A DNA stretch of 64,000 nucleotides from Roseiarcus sp963835885 (GTDB lineage: Bacteria > Pseudomonadota > Alphaproteobacteria > Rhizobiales > Beijerinckiaceae), in the NCBI GenBank assembly GCA_963835885.1, contig CAWIHF010000016.1, positions 1 through 64,000 of the forward strand. The letters are read 5' to 3'. The notes under the pieces were generated by a model. It had not been told where the DNA came from. It saw nothing but the letters and a program-made list of their open reading frames with translations, and made no database searches. Shown piece after piece: positions 9,957 through 18,471 of this stretch (within the stretch, counting starts at the first letter, position 1; each line of letters opens with the position of its first letter). The position numbers and the translations under genes were made by a program.

Positions 9957-10781
9957 TCACTTTCCCGCGCCGGTCGCGGCGCGAAAGGCGTCAAGCAATT
10001 GCGGGGCCAGCGCGTCGGGCGTAGCAATCAGGGGGCCGCGACGAACATGCGGACGGTTGTAGGTCAGCCTTTCCCCCGAGGCGTCGACGAGCCGGCCGCC
10101 GGCCTCCTCAAGCAAGAGATCGGCGGCGGCGATGTCCCAGTCGTGCGAATTCCCGGCCGCAACCGCGAAATGGATCGCGCCGCACGCCGCCATGCAGAGC
10201 CGGTAGGCGAGCGAGGGCACCCGGGGCGAGACTTGCACCATCGCGCCGAGTTTCGCCCCCATCGCGTCGAGGATCGTTTTCGGACCGGCGGCGCTGAGCC
10301 GGCGCGGGTCGGAAGAAACCGAGACGGAGAGCGGCGCGCCGTTGAGCTCGGCGCCTGCGCCGCGGGCGGCCGCGTAAGTCTCCCGAAGCGCCGGCGCGTG
10401 TGCGACCCCCGCGATCGGTCGCCCGTCGGCGACCAATGCGACCGAAACCGCCCAGCGTGGATCGCCTGCGACAAAGGCGCGCGTGCCGTCGATCGGATCG
10501 ACGATGATCAGCGTTCGACGGGTGAGGCGCTCCGGGTCGTCGGCCGTCTCCTCCGACAGCCAGCCCGCCTCAGGAAAGGCCTCGCCAAGTCGCGCCTTCA
10601 GGAGAGCGTCGGCGGCGAGGTCCGCCTCAGTGACCGGGGAGCCGTTCGCCTTCGTCTCGATTCGGGCGGATGTCCTCGCGCCCTCACGAAAATACGCGAG
10701 AGCGAGCGTCCCGGCCTCGAGCGCGGCTTCGGCCAGACGATCGCGCGCGACGAGCGCGCTCTGATCCGCGTCGACGCTCAA
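9957..10781 (-). CDS. Inositol monophosphatase/CysQ-family phosphatase
   Basis: The 274-residue protein has the metal-binding signatures of the lithium-sensitive phosphatase superfamily: WLSEETADD (first acidic site), IIVDPIDGTRAF (DPIDGT) and the C-terminal HDWDIAAADLLLEEAGG. In Rhizobiales this position is often occupied by 3'(2'),5'-bisphosphate nucleotidase (CysQ), which clears PAP from sulfate assimilation. An inositol or other sugar phosphatase cannot be excluded from sequence alone. The start at 10781 is the first ATG. It leads the DUF4170-DUF374-waaA-lpxK run. Confidence 0.85.
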   Translation of the reverse strand: MSVDADQSALVARDRLAEAALEAGTLALAYFREGARTSARIETKANGSPVTEADLAADALLKARLGEAFPEAGWLSEETADDPERLTRRTLIIVDPIDGTRAFVAGDPRWAVSVALVADGRPIAGVAHAPALRETYAAARGAGAELNGAPLSVSVSSDPRRLSAAGPKTILDAMGAKLGAMVQVSPRVPSLAYRLCMAACGAIHFAVAAGNSHDWDIAAADLLLEEAGGRLVDASGERLTYNRPHVRRGPLIATPDALAPQLLDAFRAATGAGK

Positions 10782-10900
10782 AGGCTTTTTCCGAGGCGCG
10801 AGGGAAATCCAGGCTTGGCTTTAGCCCCGCGCGCCAAGCTTCGCAATCGGGAACGCTGCGGTCCCAACGCAGACGGCCCCCTCACGGCCCTCTCAAGCAA

Positions 10901-10928
10901 AAGCGCGGCGGAGGGGGCCGCCGCGCTT
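10901..10928 (-). terminator. GC-rich hairpin terminator
   Basis: An 11-bp stem AAGCGCGGCGG / CCGCCGCGCTT encloses a short G-rich loop. It lies just after the stop of the minus-strand gene at 10970-11272 and before the phosphatase gene, where it can separate the two units. There is no long T tail. Confidence 0.6.
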
Positions 10929-10969
10929 CTCATCGGCGGCGCGCAATCGTTGCGCGCCGCTCCTTCGCC

Positions 10970-11272
10970 CTAGTGGGGCAGCTTGTCGGCGAGCACGTCG
11001 ATCCGCTGGATCTCCGGCGTCTTGGTGAACAGCTGCGGGGCCTTCGACATCAGCTCTTTCGCAACCTTGCCCTGGAGATGGGCCTCGCGGCCGCGCTCGT
11101 TGGCGAACGCGTCGAAGATGCCGAATGTCCTCGGCCCCATCCGGATGGCGAACCAGGCCGTGGTGTCGGGCTCGTCATTGACCATCGAACGCGCGCCGGA
11201 CAGGAAGGACGCGACCTCCTGCTCTTTGCCGGGCTTGGCTTCGAGTTGGACGTAAAGCGCATGCTGCGTCAT
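10970..11272 (-). CDS. Antibiotic biosynthesis monooxygenase (ABM)-like protein
   Basis: The 100-residue protein starts MTQHALYVQLEAKPGKEQEV, with a Lys-Glu-rich helix and TTAWFAIRMGPRTFGIFDAF, the dimeric alpha/beta-barrel fold of ABM/DUF1330-like proteins. The start at 11272 is supported by an AGGAG Shine-Dalgarno site seven bases upstream. Members include haem-degrading and quinol monooxygenases, but many are uncharacterised, and no catalytic role can be assigned. It stands alone between a remnant region and the terminator at 10901. Confidence 0.75.
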   Translation of the reverse strand: MTQHALYVQLEAKPGKEQEVASFLSGARSMVNDEPDTTAWFAIRMGPRTFGIFDAFANERGREAHLQGKVAKELMSKAPQLFTKTPEIQRIDVLADKLPH

Positions 11273-11551
11273 TTCAAACTCCTCTTTCGTATTCCCGCTC
11301 GCCACTCCTCGTCCCCATGCCGCCCCGTACAGCAAAACTTCGCCCAGAGGATGGCGCAAGTTGGACGTTTGCAGCAATTGCCAGCGAGACTATGATCTAT
11401 ATGGAAGAGTTGAACCCCGATCGCTTCGACCGTTGGGGGAGGGTGAAAATAATACTCTGGTTCGGTCCGCAATTCCTTGCAAATGGAAAAGCAATTGCTT
11501 TTCCTTCGGGCTCGGACAAGCGGCGAATACGCTGCCGGACGAGCCGTCGCC

Positions 11552-11657
11552 TCAAATGCAGCGTCCACCGTCCGCCTCCAGCGAGACCCCGCTCCGGAAC
11601 GAAGCCTCGCCGCTGGCAGGATGCGGCGGCGCCGAGAAGCGGCCAAGCGGCGCGTCT
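11552..11657 (-). pseudogene. Ghost copy of the 3' end of the SDR gene at 12674
   Basis: Read on the minus strand, the segment encodes something like GRFSAPPHPASGEASFRSG then VSLEADGGRCI and a stop. This is a scarred version of the SDR C-terminus (FLTGVILEVDGGRCI) at 12674. Base-level similarity is obvious over about 100 bases and absent on either side. The 11273-11694 interval holds no gene. Confidence 0.65.
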
Positions 11658-11694
11658 GCTTCGCGGACGGCGGCGAGAGTGATAAGGTCGAGCG

Positions 11695-12249
11695 ATGGCG
11701 GACGCGGCGAAAAACGACCTGGATGTCGACGGCTTTCTCCGTTGGGCGGAGGGGCGTGAAGGACGGTGGGAGCTGCGCGACGGCCAGCCGGTCCTGATGG
11801 CGCCGGAGCGCGCCGTTCACGCGCTGACCAAATATGCGGCGCAGAAAGCGCTGGAAGCGGCCATCCAGCGGGCCGGCCTGCCCTGCCGCATGTTCCCGGA
11901 CGGAATGACGGTCCGAATTGGCGCGCGCACGGCTTTCGAGCCGGATGCGCTGGTCGTCTGTCCCTCCCCGCTCGATCTCAACACGATGGAAATCCCAAAT
12001 CCCGTCGTCGTGGTCGAGGTCCTGTCGCCGAGCACGGCGGCGGACGATCACGGGGTGAAGCTCGACGGCTATTTCTCGCTCATGAGCGTCGAGCACTATC
12101 TGATCGTCGACCCGGACCGGCGGGTGATGATCCACCACAAGCGAGGAAACGCAGGCGCGATCGAAACCCGCATCCTGCGCGATGGCCTCCTCCGCCTGGA
12201 GCCGCCGGGGCTCGAGGCCGCGGTCGCGGCGTTCTTCGTTGCCGAGTAG
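11695..12249 (+). CDS. Uma2-family (DUF820) putative endonuclease
   Basis: The 184-residue protein has the PD-(D/E)xK-like core of the Uma2/DUF820 family: GRWELRDGQPVLMAPE, AFEPDALVVCP (Asp), PVVVVEVLSPSTAADDHGVK (E-x-LSPST) and YLIVDPDRRVMIHHK. The family is widespread in cyanobacteria and methylotrophic alphaproteobacteria and often multicopy. Its real role is unresolved although a restriction-endonuclease-like fold is established. The start ATG at 11695 has a modest AAGG site upstream. No partner methylase is adjacent. Confidence 0.85.
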   Translation: MADAAKNDLDVDGFLRWAEGREGRWELRDGQPVLMAPERAVHALTKYAAQKALEAAIQRAGLPCRMFPDGMTVRIGARTAFEPDALVVCPSPLDLNTMEIPNPVVVVEVLSPSTAADDHGVKLDGYFSLMSVEHYLIVDPDRRVMIHHKRGNAGAIETRILRDGLLRLEPPGLEAAVAAFFVAE

Positions 12250-12424
12250 GCGCGCGTTCTGAAGCGCCTTTGCGCCGATTTTATCCAAATTATCCAATTG
12301 TTACGGTAACAGCTTCAATCAACTCTTGAAGCGGCCGCATGGGCAAGCGCGGAAACGAGCCGTTTGGCGTTGACGGGTTAGTTCTACTTTACTGTGAGCT
12401 GCATCATTCCCTCGGCGAGACGCG

Positions 12425-12501
12425 CCTGTTACCGCCCTGTTATGCTCGAATTCTTCCCCTGTTATGGTCCTGTTCTTGTCCTTCTATCATCCCTTGCCCG
12501 T
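12425..12501. repeat. 11-bp tandem CCTGTTATNNN array
   Basis: CCTGTT units start at 12425, 12436, 12458 and 12469, spacings of exactly 11, 22 and 11, with weaker units (CCTTCTAT, CCCTTGCC) continuing the phase at 12480 and 12491. The gap 12250-12673 contains no convincing gene. It is AT-richer than its surroundings and has this array as its main feature. Confidence 0.75.
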
Positions 12502-12673
12502 TACATCAAAATCTCCATACAAATATATGGTAACACATGGTTTTCATGAGTCGAAAGAATGCGGAAGGAGGCGGGTTCCAGCCTGGTTTCGCCCTGTTGC
12601 CAGGGAGAAACAGGCCGAAACGCCATCCTTGGACGCCAAGCAGGGCTATCCTTTGGCGAGGCCCGCTCATCGC

Positions 12674-13420
12674 TCAGATGCAGCGCCCGCCGTCCACCTC
12701 GAGGATGACGCCGGTCAGGAACGAAGCCTCGTCGCTGGCGAGATAGAGCACGGCGTCGCCGATGTCCTTCGGCGTCGAGAAGCGGCCGAGCGGTACCGTG
12801 GCGCGGAAGGCGGCGCGTTTTTCGGGCGTGTCCTCGCCCATGAACATCGCCAGCAGCGGCGTCTCTCCGGCGACCGGCGCAATGGCGCAGACGCGGATCT
12901 TGTCTGGCGCGAGCTCGACCGCCATCGATTTCGTCATCACGTGCACCGCGCCCTTCGACGCGTTGTACACTGTGAGGCCAGGGCGCGGGCGCAACGCAGC
13001 GGTCGAGCCGACGTTGACGATGACGCCGCCCCCCTGCTCCCGCATGTGCGGGACGAAGGCCTGTGCGGTCAGGAAGATCGACTTGACGTTGACCGCAAAC
13101 ACCCGGTCGAACTCCGCCTCCTCCACCTCCATCAGAGGCTTGTTGCGATGGGTCGTGCCGGCGTTGTTGACGAGAATGTCCACCCGCCCGAAAGCCTCGA
13201 TCACGGCCTTTGCGGCGCGAACCACGTCTTCACGGCGCGACACGTCGGCGTGAAGCGCAATCGCCCCGCCGCTGATCCGCTTGGCCGCCGCCTCGGCCAC
13301 GTCCGACTTCTGGTCGAGGCAGGCGACGCGCGCGCCCTCCCGGGCGAAGGCCTCGGCGATGCCGAAGCCGAACCCCTGCCCAGCGCCGGTGACCAGGGCC
13401 GTCTTGCCTTTCAAGCGCAT
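12674..13420 (-). CDS. SDR-family oxidoreductase
   Basis: The 248-residue short-chain dehydrogenase has an N-terminal NAD(P) loop TALVTGAGQGFGFGIA, VDILVNNAGTTH (NNAG), the catalytic Ser region VNVGSTAAL and YNASKGAVH with the active Tyr and Lys. The end FLTGVILEVDGGRCI matches classical SDRs. The acidic residue after strand beta2 (ACLDQK) suggests NAD preference. The substrate is unknown. The start at 13420 follows the GST gene by 12 bases on the same strand, so they probably form one operon. Confidence 0.9.
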   Translation of the reverse strand: MRLKGKTALVTGAGQGFGFGIAEAFAREGARVACLDQKSDVAEAAAKRISGGAIALHADVSRREDVVRAAKAVIEAFGRVDILVNNAGTTHRNKPLMEVEEAEFDRVFAVNVKSIFLTAQAFVPHMREQGGGVIVNVGSTAALRPRPGLTVYNASKGAVHVMTKSMAVELAPDKIRVCAIAPVAGETPLLAMFMGEDTPEKRAAFRATVPLGRFSTPKDIGDAVLYLASDEASFLTGVILEVDGGRCI

Positions 13421-13432
13421 CGCCCGATCCCT

Positions 13433-14068
13433 TCAGCTCGCCGCCCGCCGCTCCTCGACCGCTTTGTCGTCGATCGCCTTCGCCCGGACCGCCGCCGGCC
13501 GCGCGCTGATGAGACTCCAGTAGCGCTCGAACGCCGGACGCTTGTCGATCCCGCGGAACATCATACCCCAGCCGATTTGAGAGCCGACATAGACGTCTGC
13601 GGCCGTGAAACGTTCGCCGGCGATATACTCGGTCCGATAGAGCGCGCCCTCGACCGCGGCCAGGGCGCGTTCGAGGTTGCCGTAGCCGACCATCCCCTCG
13701 CGCTCGACCGGAATCTCGAACCCGAGCGCTTTGTCGGTGACCGCCGCTTCGATCGGCCCGGCGGCGAAAAAGAGCCAGCGGTAATAGGGGCCGCGCTCGC
13801 GCGAGCCCGGAGGCGGCGCAAGTCCCGCCTCGGGAAACGCGTCGGCCAAATAGGCGCAGATCGCCGCCGCCTCCGTGACGACGGTGTCGCCGTGGCGGAT
13901 CGCCGGCACCTTGCCCATCGGATTGATCGAAAGATACTCCGGCCCCTTCATCGAGTGGCCGAACTCCAGGATCTTCGCCTCATACGGCGCGCCGACCTCC
14001 TCCAGCATCCAGCGCACGATCCGCGCGCGCGACATCGGGTGGGTGTAGAAAACAAGTTCGTCGCTCAT
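13433..14068 (-). CDS. Glutathione S-transferase family protein
   Basis: The 211-residue protein has a thioredoxin-like N-terminal domain (LVFYTHPMSRARIVRWMLEE, and the cis-Pro/Ser site KVPAIRHGDTVVTEAAAICAYL) and an all-helical C-terminal domain with the N-capping box FTAADVYVGSQIGW. It probably conjugates glutathione to electrophiles or acts as a thiol reductase in the cytoplasm. The start at 14068 puts it upstream of the SDR gene and divergent from guaC, with a 93-base shared promoter region. Confidence 0.9.
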   Translation of the reverse strand: MSDELVFYTHPMSRARIVRWMLEEVGAPYEAKILEFGHSMKGPEYLSINPMGKVPAIRHGDTVVTEAAAICAYLADAFPEAGLAPPPGSRERGPYYRWLFFAAGPIEAAVTDKALGFEIPVEREGMVGYGNLERALAAVEGALYRTEYIAGERFTAADVYVGSQIGWGMMFRGIDKRPAFERYWSLISARPAAVRAKAIDDKAVEERRAAS

Positions 14069-14161
14069 GCCCGCTCTCCGTTTCCTGCCCGATTCGCTTC
14101 GTCTGCCGGGTGTGATAAATCCGTCAGCCGACTGGACGCCTCCGTCCCCGCTGGAACCGCA

Positions 14162-15206
14162 ATGCGTATCGAAACCGACGTCAAGCTCGATTTCAAGGAC
14201 GTTCTCATCCGACCGAAGCGCTCCACGCTCAATACGCGGAGCGCCGTCGACGTTAACCGGGTCTTTCGGTTTTTGCACACCGGATCGGAGTGGAAGGGCT
14301 TTCCGGTCATTGCCGCCAACATGGACGTGACCGGCACCCTTGCCATGGCGCGCGCCCTTGGCAAACATGGCGCGCTGACGGCCCTGCACAAGCATTACCC
14401 CGAAGCCGAGCTGACGAAATTCTTTGCCGGACCAGACGGCGCCCACGCCTTTTATTCGCTCGGCACGACCGCAGCCGACCTCAAGAAGCTGGCGGCCGTC
14501 GCCAAAGCCGCCGCGATCCGGCTCCTCTGCCTCGACGTCGCCAACGGTTACGCCGAGAGGTTCCTGGAGATCGTCAAGCGGGTGCGAGACGACCATCCTG
14601 AGGCCGTAATCATGGCCGGCAACGTCGTCACCGGAGACATGACCGAGGCCCTGATCCTGGCCGGCGCAGACATCGTGAAGATCGGCATTGGCCCCGGCTC
14701 GGTCTGCACGACCCGGCGCGTCACCGGGGTGGGCTATCCCCAGCTCTCCGCGATCATCGAATGCGCCGACGCGGCGCACGGCCTCAAGGGCCAAGTCTGC
14801 GCCGACGGCGGCTGCACAGCCCCCGGAGATGTCGCCAAGGCGTTCGGCGCCGGGGCTGACTTCGTCATGCTCGGCGGCATGCTCGCCGGCCACGACGAAT
14901 GCGACGGGGACATCCGCTACGAGGAGCGAAACGGCGAAAAGGTGCCGCGTCGGCATGACGTTCTACGGCATGTCGTCGGAGACGGCGATGAAAAAGCATT
15001 CCGGCGGAGTGGCCCATTACCGGGCGGCCGAAGGCAAGTCAGTCGAGACCCCGTACCGCGGGCCGGTCGACGGGACGATGACCGAAATCGTGGGCGGCGT
15101 TCGGTCGATGATGACCTATATCGGAGCGGCTCACCTCAAGGAGGTGTCGAAGCGCACGACGTTCGTGCGCGTATCGGCGCAGACCAACGACGTGTTCGGC
15201 GCATGA
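14162..15206 (+). CDS. guaC: GMP reductase (one frameshift)
   Basis: GuaC converts GMP to IMP with NADPH. The protein starts MRIETDVKLDFKDVLIRPKR and contains GIGPGSVCTTRRVTGVGYPQ with the catalytic Cys at about residue 182, KGQVCADGGCTAPGD and GADFVMLGGMLAGHDE. Near 14950 the frame changes: after NGEKVPR it resumes as MTFYGMSSETAMKKHSGGVA and ends RTTFVRVSAQTNDVFGA. Removing one base gives 347 residues, the same length as E. coli GuaC, so the gene is almost certainly intact in the organism or only just broken. It converges on the lytic transglycosylase gene 17 bases downstream. Confidence 0.92.
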
Positions 15207-15223
15207 GCGCTGTCACGCGTTCG

Positions 15224-16045
15224 CTAAGGCCCCGACAACCGATCGGCGAATTCGGCGATCGTCTTGGCGTAGACCGGCGCGCTGTTCCATTCGAGGAGCG
15301 CCGCGAAATTCGGTTGCCCCTCATCCCACTTCGCCCCGCGCTGCCAGCCGTGCGCATGGAGGAAATTTGCGGTCGACGCGAGAGCGTCGGCGGAATTGCC
15401 GATCAGATCGCCGCCTCGTCCGCCATTGGCAGAGACCCCATATTTCAGGTAGGCGGATGGCATGAACTGGGTCTGGCCAAGCTCCCCCGCCCAGGCGCCG
15501 CGCATCTGAGCCGGCGACAAGAGGCCGCGCTGCACGATCATCAGCGCGTCGATGAGCTCGGCCCGATACAGGTTCCCCCGACGGCAATCATACGCCAGGG
15601 TCGCCAAGGCGCTAAACGTCGGATATTGCCCAAGGCCCGCGCCAAAGTCGGTCTCGAGGCCCCAGATCGCCACCAGCACGGGTCCGGGCACTCCGTAGCG
15701 TTGTTCAATTCTCTCGAGCGGCTCCGCGTAGGCAAGCAACATCATCTTGCCCCGCTTCATCCGTCCCGGCGTGATGTGCCGCGACGCAAAGGCCGCGTAA
15801 TTGCCTTGCAACGATCCTTGCCCATGATCATGCGCAAGCACCGACCGGTCGAACGTGGCGGTGGCCAACGCGCTGTCGACCACGTCCGGCGAGACGCCGT
15901 CGTTGATCGCCACCTGTTTGAAGTTTTCCAGCCACGCCTTGAAACCATCAGGGCTGTCGCCGCAGTCAGCGGCATGGGCGGCGCCAGCCGCCAACGCCGC
16001 CACCACAAGGGCAAGCAACGCGCCAAAAATGCTGTATCGCATCAC
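15224..16045 (-). CDS. Lytic murein transglycosylase (MltB-like)
   Basis: The 273-residue protein begins with a signal peptide (about residues 1-25, ending AGAAHA-A). The catalytic Glu is in AIWGLETDFG, and GELGQTQFMPSAYLKYG is the family signature. It cleaves peptidoglycan between MurNAc and GlcNAc in the periplasm to form 1,6-anhydro ends. It lacks a lipobox, so it should be soluble. Two adjacent Met codons at the start leave the exact first residue open. Confidence 0.9.
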   Translation of the reverse strand: MMRYSIFGALLALVVAALAAGAAHAADCGDSPDGFKAWLENFKQVAINDGVSPDVVDSALATATFDRSVLAHDHGQGSLQGNYAAFASRHITPGRMKRGKMMLLAYAEPLERIEQRYGVPGPVLVAIWGLETDFGAGLGQYPTFSALATLAYDCRRGNLYRAELIDALMIVQRGLLSPAQMRGAWAGELGQTQFMPSAYLKYGVSANGGRGGDLIGNSADALASTANFLHAHGWQRGAKWDEGQPNFAALLEWNSAPVYAKTIAEFADRLSGP

Positions 16046-16199
16046 GTGCTCCGCTTCATCGGAATCAACTCGGAGAAAGGCTAGACGTGAATCGGGGCCT
16101 AAACTAGACCCTGATCGGTCTTTCCAAAACCTAAGCGCTCCTCATGCGACAATTCGGACGTTGGAGGCGCGAGCCGACGCGTGTTAGAAGCCCCGCGCC

Positions 16200-17399
16200 A
16201 TGACCCCCTCCGCTCCCCTGTCCGAGGGCGGCGCGCCGGCGCGCCTCGCAGGCGCAACGCGAGCCGAGATCGCCCGCGCGTTAGCCGACCTCGGAGTCGC
16301 GGAGCGCGAGCGCAACATGCGCGTCTCGCAGCTTTGGCACTGGATCTATCATCGCGGCGCGCGCGACTTTTCGGCGATGGGCAATATTTCACGATCTCTA
16401 CTGGAAAAGTTAGCGGCGCGCCACACCCTCGCTCGGCCCGAGATCGTCACAGAGCAGCTCTCGACCGACGGCACGCGTAAGTGGCTGCTGAGGATGCCGC
16501 CGGCCCATGCGCACGACAAAGGCGCCGAAATCGAGTGCGTCTACATCCCCGAAACGGATCGGGGGACACTTTGCGTGTCCAGCCAGGTCGGCTGCACCCT
16601 CAATTGCTCTTTCTGCCATACCGGCACCATGCCGCTCGTGCGCAATCTGACCACGGCGGAAATCATTGGCCAGGTGCTGGTCGCGCGCGATCGCCTCGGC
16701 GATTTTCCGGGTGGCTCCGCGCCCCGCGATGGACTCGTCCCGTCAGGCGAGGGCGTGCGTGCGGTCTCGAACATCGTCTTCATGGGTATGGGCGAGCCGC
16801 TTTACAATTTCCCGGCCGTACGGGACGCGATCGCCATCCTGACCGACGGGGACGGCCTTTCGCTGTCCCGGCGGCGGATTACCGTCTCCACTTCCGGCGT
16901 CGCGCCCGAGATGGCGCGGCTCGGCGCTGAATCCGGCGCAATGCTCGCCGTCTCGCTGCACGCGACGAACAACCCACTGCGCGATCGGCTCGTGCCGCTG
17001 AACCGCAAGTACCCGATCGAGCAACTTCTGCAAGCCTGCCGCGACTACCCCGGCGCCTCGAACGCGCGACGAATAACCTTTGAATACGTGATGCTGAAAG
17101 GCGTTAACGACACGCCGGCCGAGGCGAGGGCGCTCGTGCGCCTGCTCAAGGGCCTGCCTGCCAAAATCAACCTCATTCCTTTCAACCCTTGGCCGGGCAG
17201 CTCTTTTGAATGCTCGGACTGGGGGACGATCGAACGGTTCTCCGAGATCGTTTTCGATGCGGGCTACGCAAGCCCGGTGCGCACGCCGCGCGGGCGCGAT
17301 ATTCTCGCCGCCTGTGGCCAGTTGAAGAGCGAGAGCGAGAAGTTGCGGGCGCGGGCGCGGATGCTGCTCGAGGAGAGCCTGGTCGTTGGACAAGATTGA
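16200..17399 (+). CDS. rlmN: 23S rRNA (adenine2503-C2)-methyltransferase, radical SAM
   Basis: RlmN methylates A2503 of 23S rRNA and A37 of some tRNAs. The radical-SAM cluster motif CTLNCSFC gives Cys132, Cys136 and Cys139, preceded by GTLCVSSQVG. NIVFMGMGEPLYNF and VSLHATNNPLRDRLVPLN are typical, and DILAACGQLKSE carries the methyl-carrying Cys372. Its 399 residues are normal. The gene end overlaps the hflK start by 14 bases, an arrangement that couples it to the HflKC membrane complex genes. Confidence 0.95.
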   Translation: MTPSAPLSEGGAPARLAGATRAEIARALADLGVAERERNMRVSQLWHWIYHRGARDFSAMGNISRSLLEKLAARHTLARPEIVTEQLSTDGTRKWLLRMPPAHAHDKGAEIECVYIPETDRGTLCVSSQVGCTLNCSFCHTGTMPLVRNLTTAEIIGQVLVARDRLGDFPGGSAPRDGLVPSGEGVRAVSNIVFMGMGEPLYNFPAVRDAIAILTDGDGLSLSRRRITVSTSGVAPEMARLGAESGAMLAVSLHATNNPLRDRLVPLNRKYPIEQLLQACRDYPGASNARRITFEYVMLKGVNDTPAEARALVRLLKGLPAKINLIPFNPWPGSSFECSDWGTIERFSEIVFDAGYASPVRTPRGRDILAACGQLKSESEKLRARARMLLEESLVVGQD

Positions 17400-18471
17400 C
17401 GCGCGCGAAACTCCGCCGACAATGGAAGACGACGCGTCCTTGGCGCCGCTCGACCTGTGGCGCGTCGCAAGGACGAGCCTCGGCGATATTTTCCGCATGC
17501 CCAGACTCGACCGGCGCGGCGTCGCCTCGCTGATCGGCATCGTGATTCTCGGATGGCTGTCGACAGCATTCTATCGCGTCCAGCCGGACGAAAAGGGCGT
17601 CGTCCTTCGCTTTGGCAGGTGGGTCGGGACGACGGACCCAGGACTGCACGTCCATATGCCCTATCCGATCGATACGGTGTTGCTGCCAAAAGTGACGCAG
17701 ATCAATCAGATCCAGCTCGGCGTCGGCGGATCGCCGGTGCGCGGAGACGGCCAATCGAACCGCGGCAGGCAGATGCTGACCGGAGACGAAAACATCGTCG
17801 AGGCGGATTGCACCGTATTTTGGAAAATCCGCGACCCGGGCCAGTTCCTGTTCAAGGTCGACAACCCGGAGCTCGCCGTCAGGATTGCTGCCGAGGGCGC
17901 ATTGCGCGACGTCATCAGCCGGACGCCGATCCAGGCGGCGATGTCGGACAAACGCCAGCAGATCGCGGATGAGACGCTCACGCTCCTGCAAAATCTTCTG
18001 GACGACGAGCATGCGGGCGTCGAGATCACCCAGGTGCAGTTGCAGCGCGTCGAACCGCCGCTCGCAGTCATTGACGCCTTCAACGACGTGCAGCGCGCCC
18101 GCGCGGATCAGGAGCGCGCCCGCAACGAGGCGGAAGCCTACGCGAACGACATTCTGCCGCGCGCACGCGGCGACGCCGAGCGCATTCGCCAGGAGGCCGA
18201 AGCCTACAAGGTCCAAGTGGTTAATCTGGCGCACGGCGAGGCCGACGCATTCCTGCCGCTCCTCAGAAGCTACGAGGAAGCGAAAGACGTGACCGCCTGG
18301 CGTCTTTATCTCGACAGCGTCGACGAGGTGCTGAAGAAGGCCTCGAAAGTCATCGTGGACACGTCCGGCAAGGGCGTGTCGAGCGTCGTGCCCTATATGC
18401 CGGTGACCGAGTTCAAACCGCCCGCCCCGGCTGCTCCCGCTCCGGCTCCGACGCAGGGAGCGGCCAAATGA
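17386..18471 (+). CDS. hflK: FtsH protease modulator HflK
   Basis: This SPFH/band-7 protein of 361 residues forms the HflKC cage around FtsH in the inner membrane. A transmembrane helix lies at about residues 48-65 (GIVILGWLSTAFYRV), followed by QPDEKGVVLRFGRW, the SPFH domain and a long helical region AEAYANDILPRARGDAERIRQEAEAY. The TTG at 17386 is preferred as start because AGGAGA at 17371-17376 is well placed. The next candidate, ATG 17422, has no ribosome site. The stop overlaps the hflC ATG. Confidence 0.92.
   Translation: MDKIDARETPPTMEDDASLAPLDLWRVARTSLGDIFRMPRLDRRGVASLIGIVILGWLSTAFYRVQPDEKGVVLRFGRWVGTTDPGLHVHMPYPIDTVLLPKVTQINQIQLGVGGSPVRGDGQSNRGRQMLTGDENIVEADCTVFWKIRDPGQFLFKVDNPELAVRIAAEGALRDVISRTPIQAAMSDKRQQIADETLTLLQNLLDDEHAGVEITQVQLQRVEPPLAVIDAFNDVQRARADQERARNEAEAYANDILPRARGDAERIRQEAEAYKVQVVNLAHGEADAFLPLLRSYEEAKDVTAWRLYLDSVDEVLKKASKVIVDTSGKGVSSVVPYMPVTEFKPPAPAAPAPAPTQGAAK

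Noticed and set aside
11269..12297. A 342-codon minus-strand frame across the ABM start and the Uma2 gene
   Set aside because: It is antisense to Uma2 and reads through the SDR ghost in the wrong frame.
12464..16084. A 1206-codon open frame on the plus strand
   Set aside because: Only its part from 14162 is real (guaC). The rest runs antisense to the SDR and GST genes and past the guaC frameshift, with Arg-rich, non-conserved sequence typical of high-GC shadow frames.
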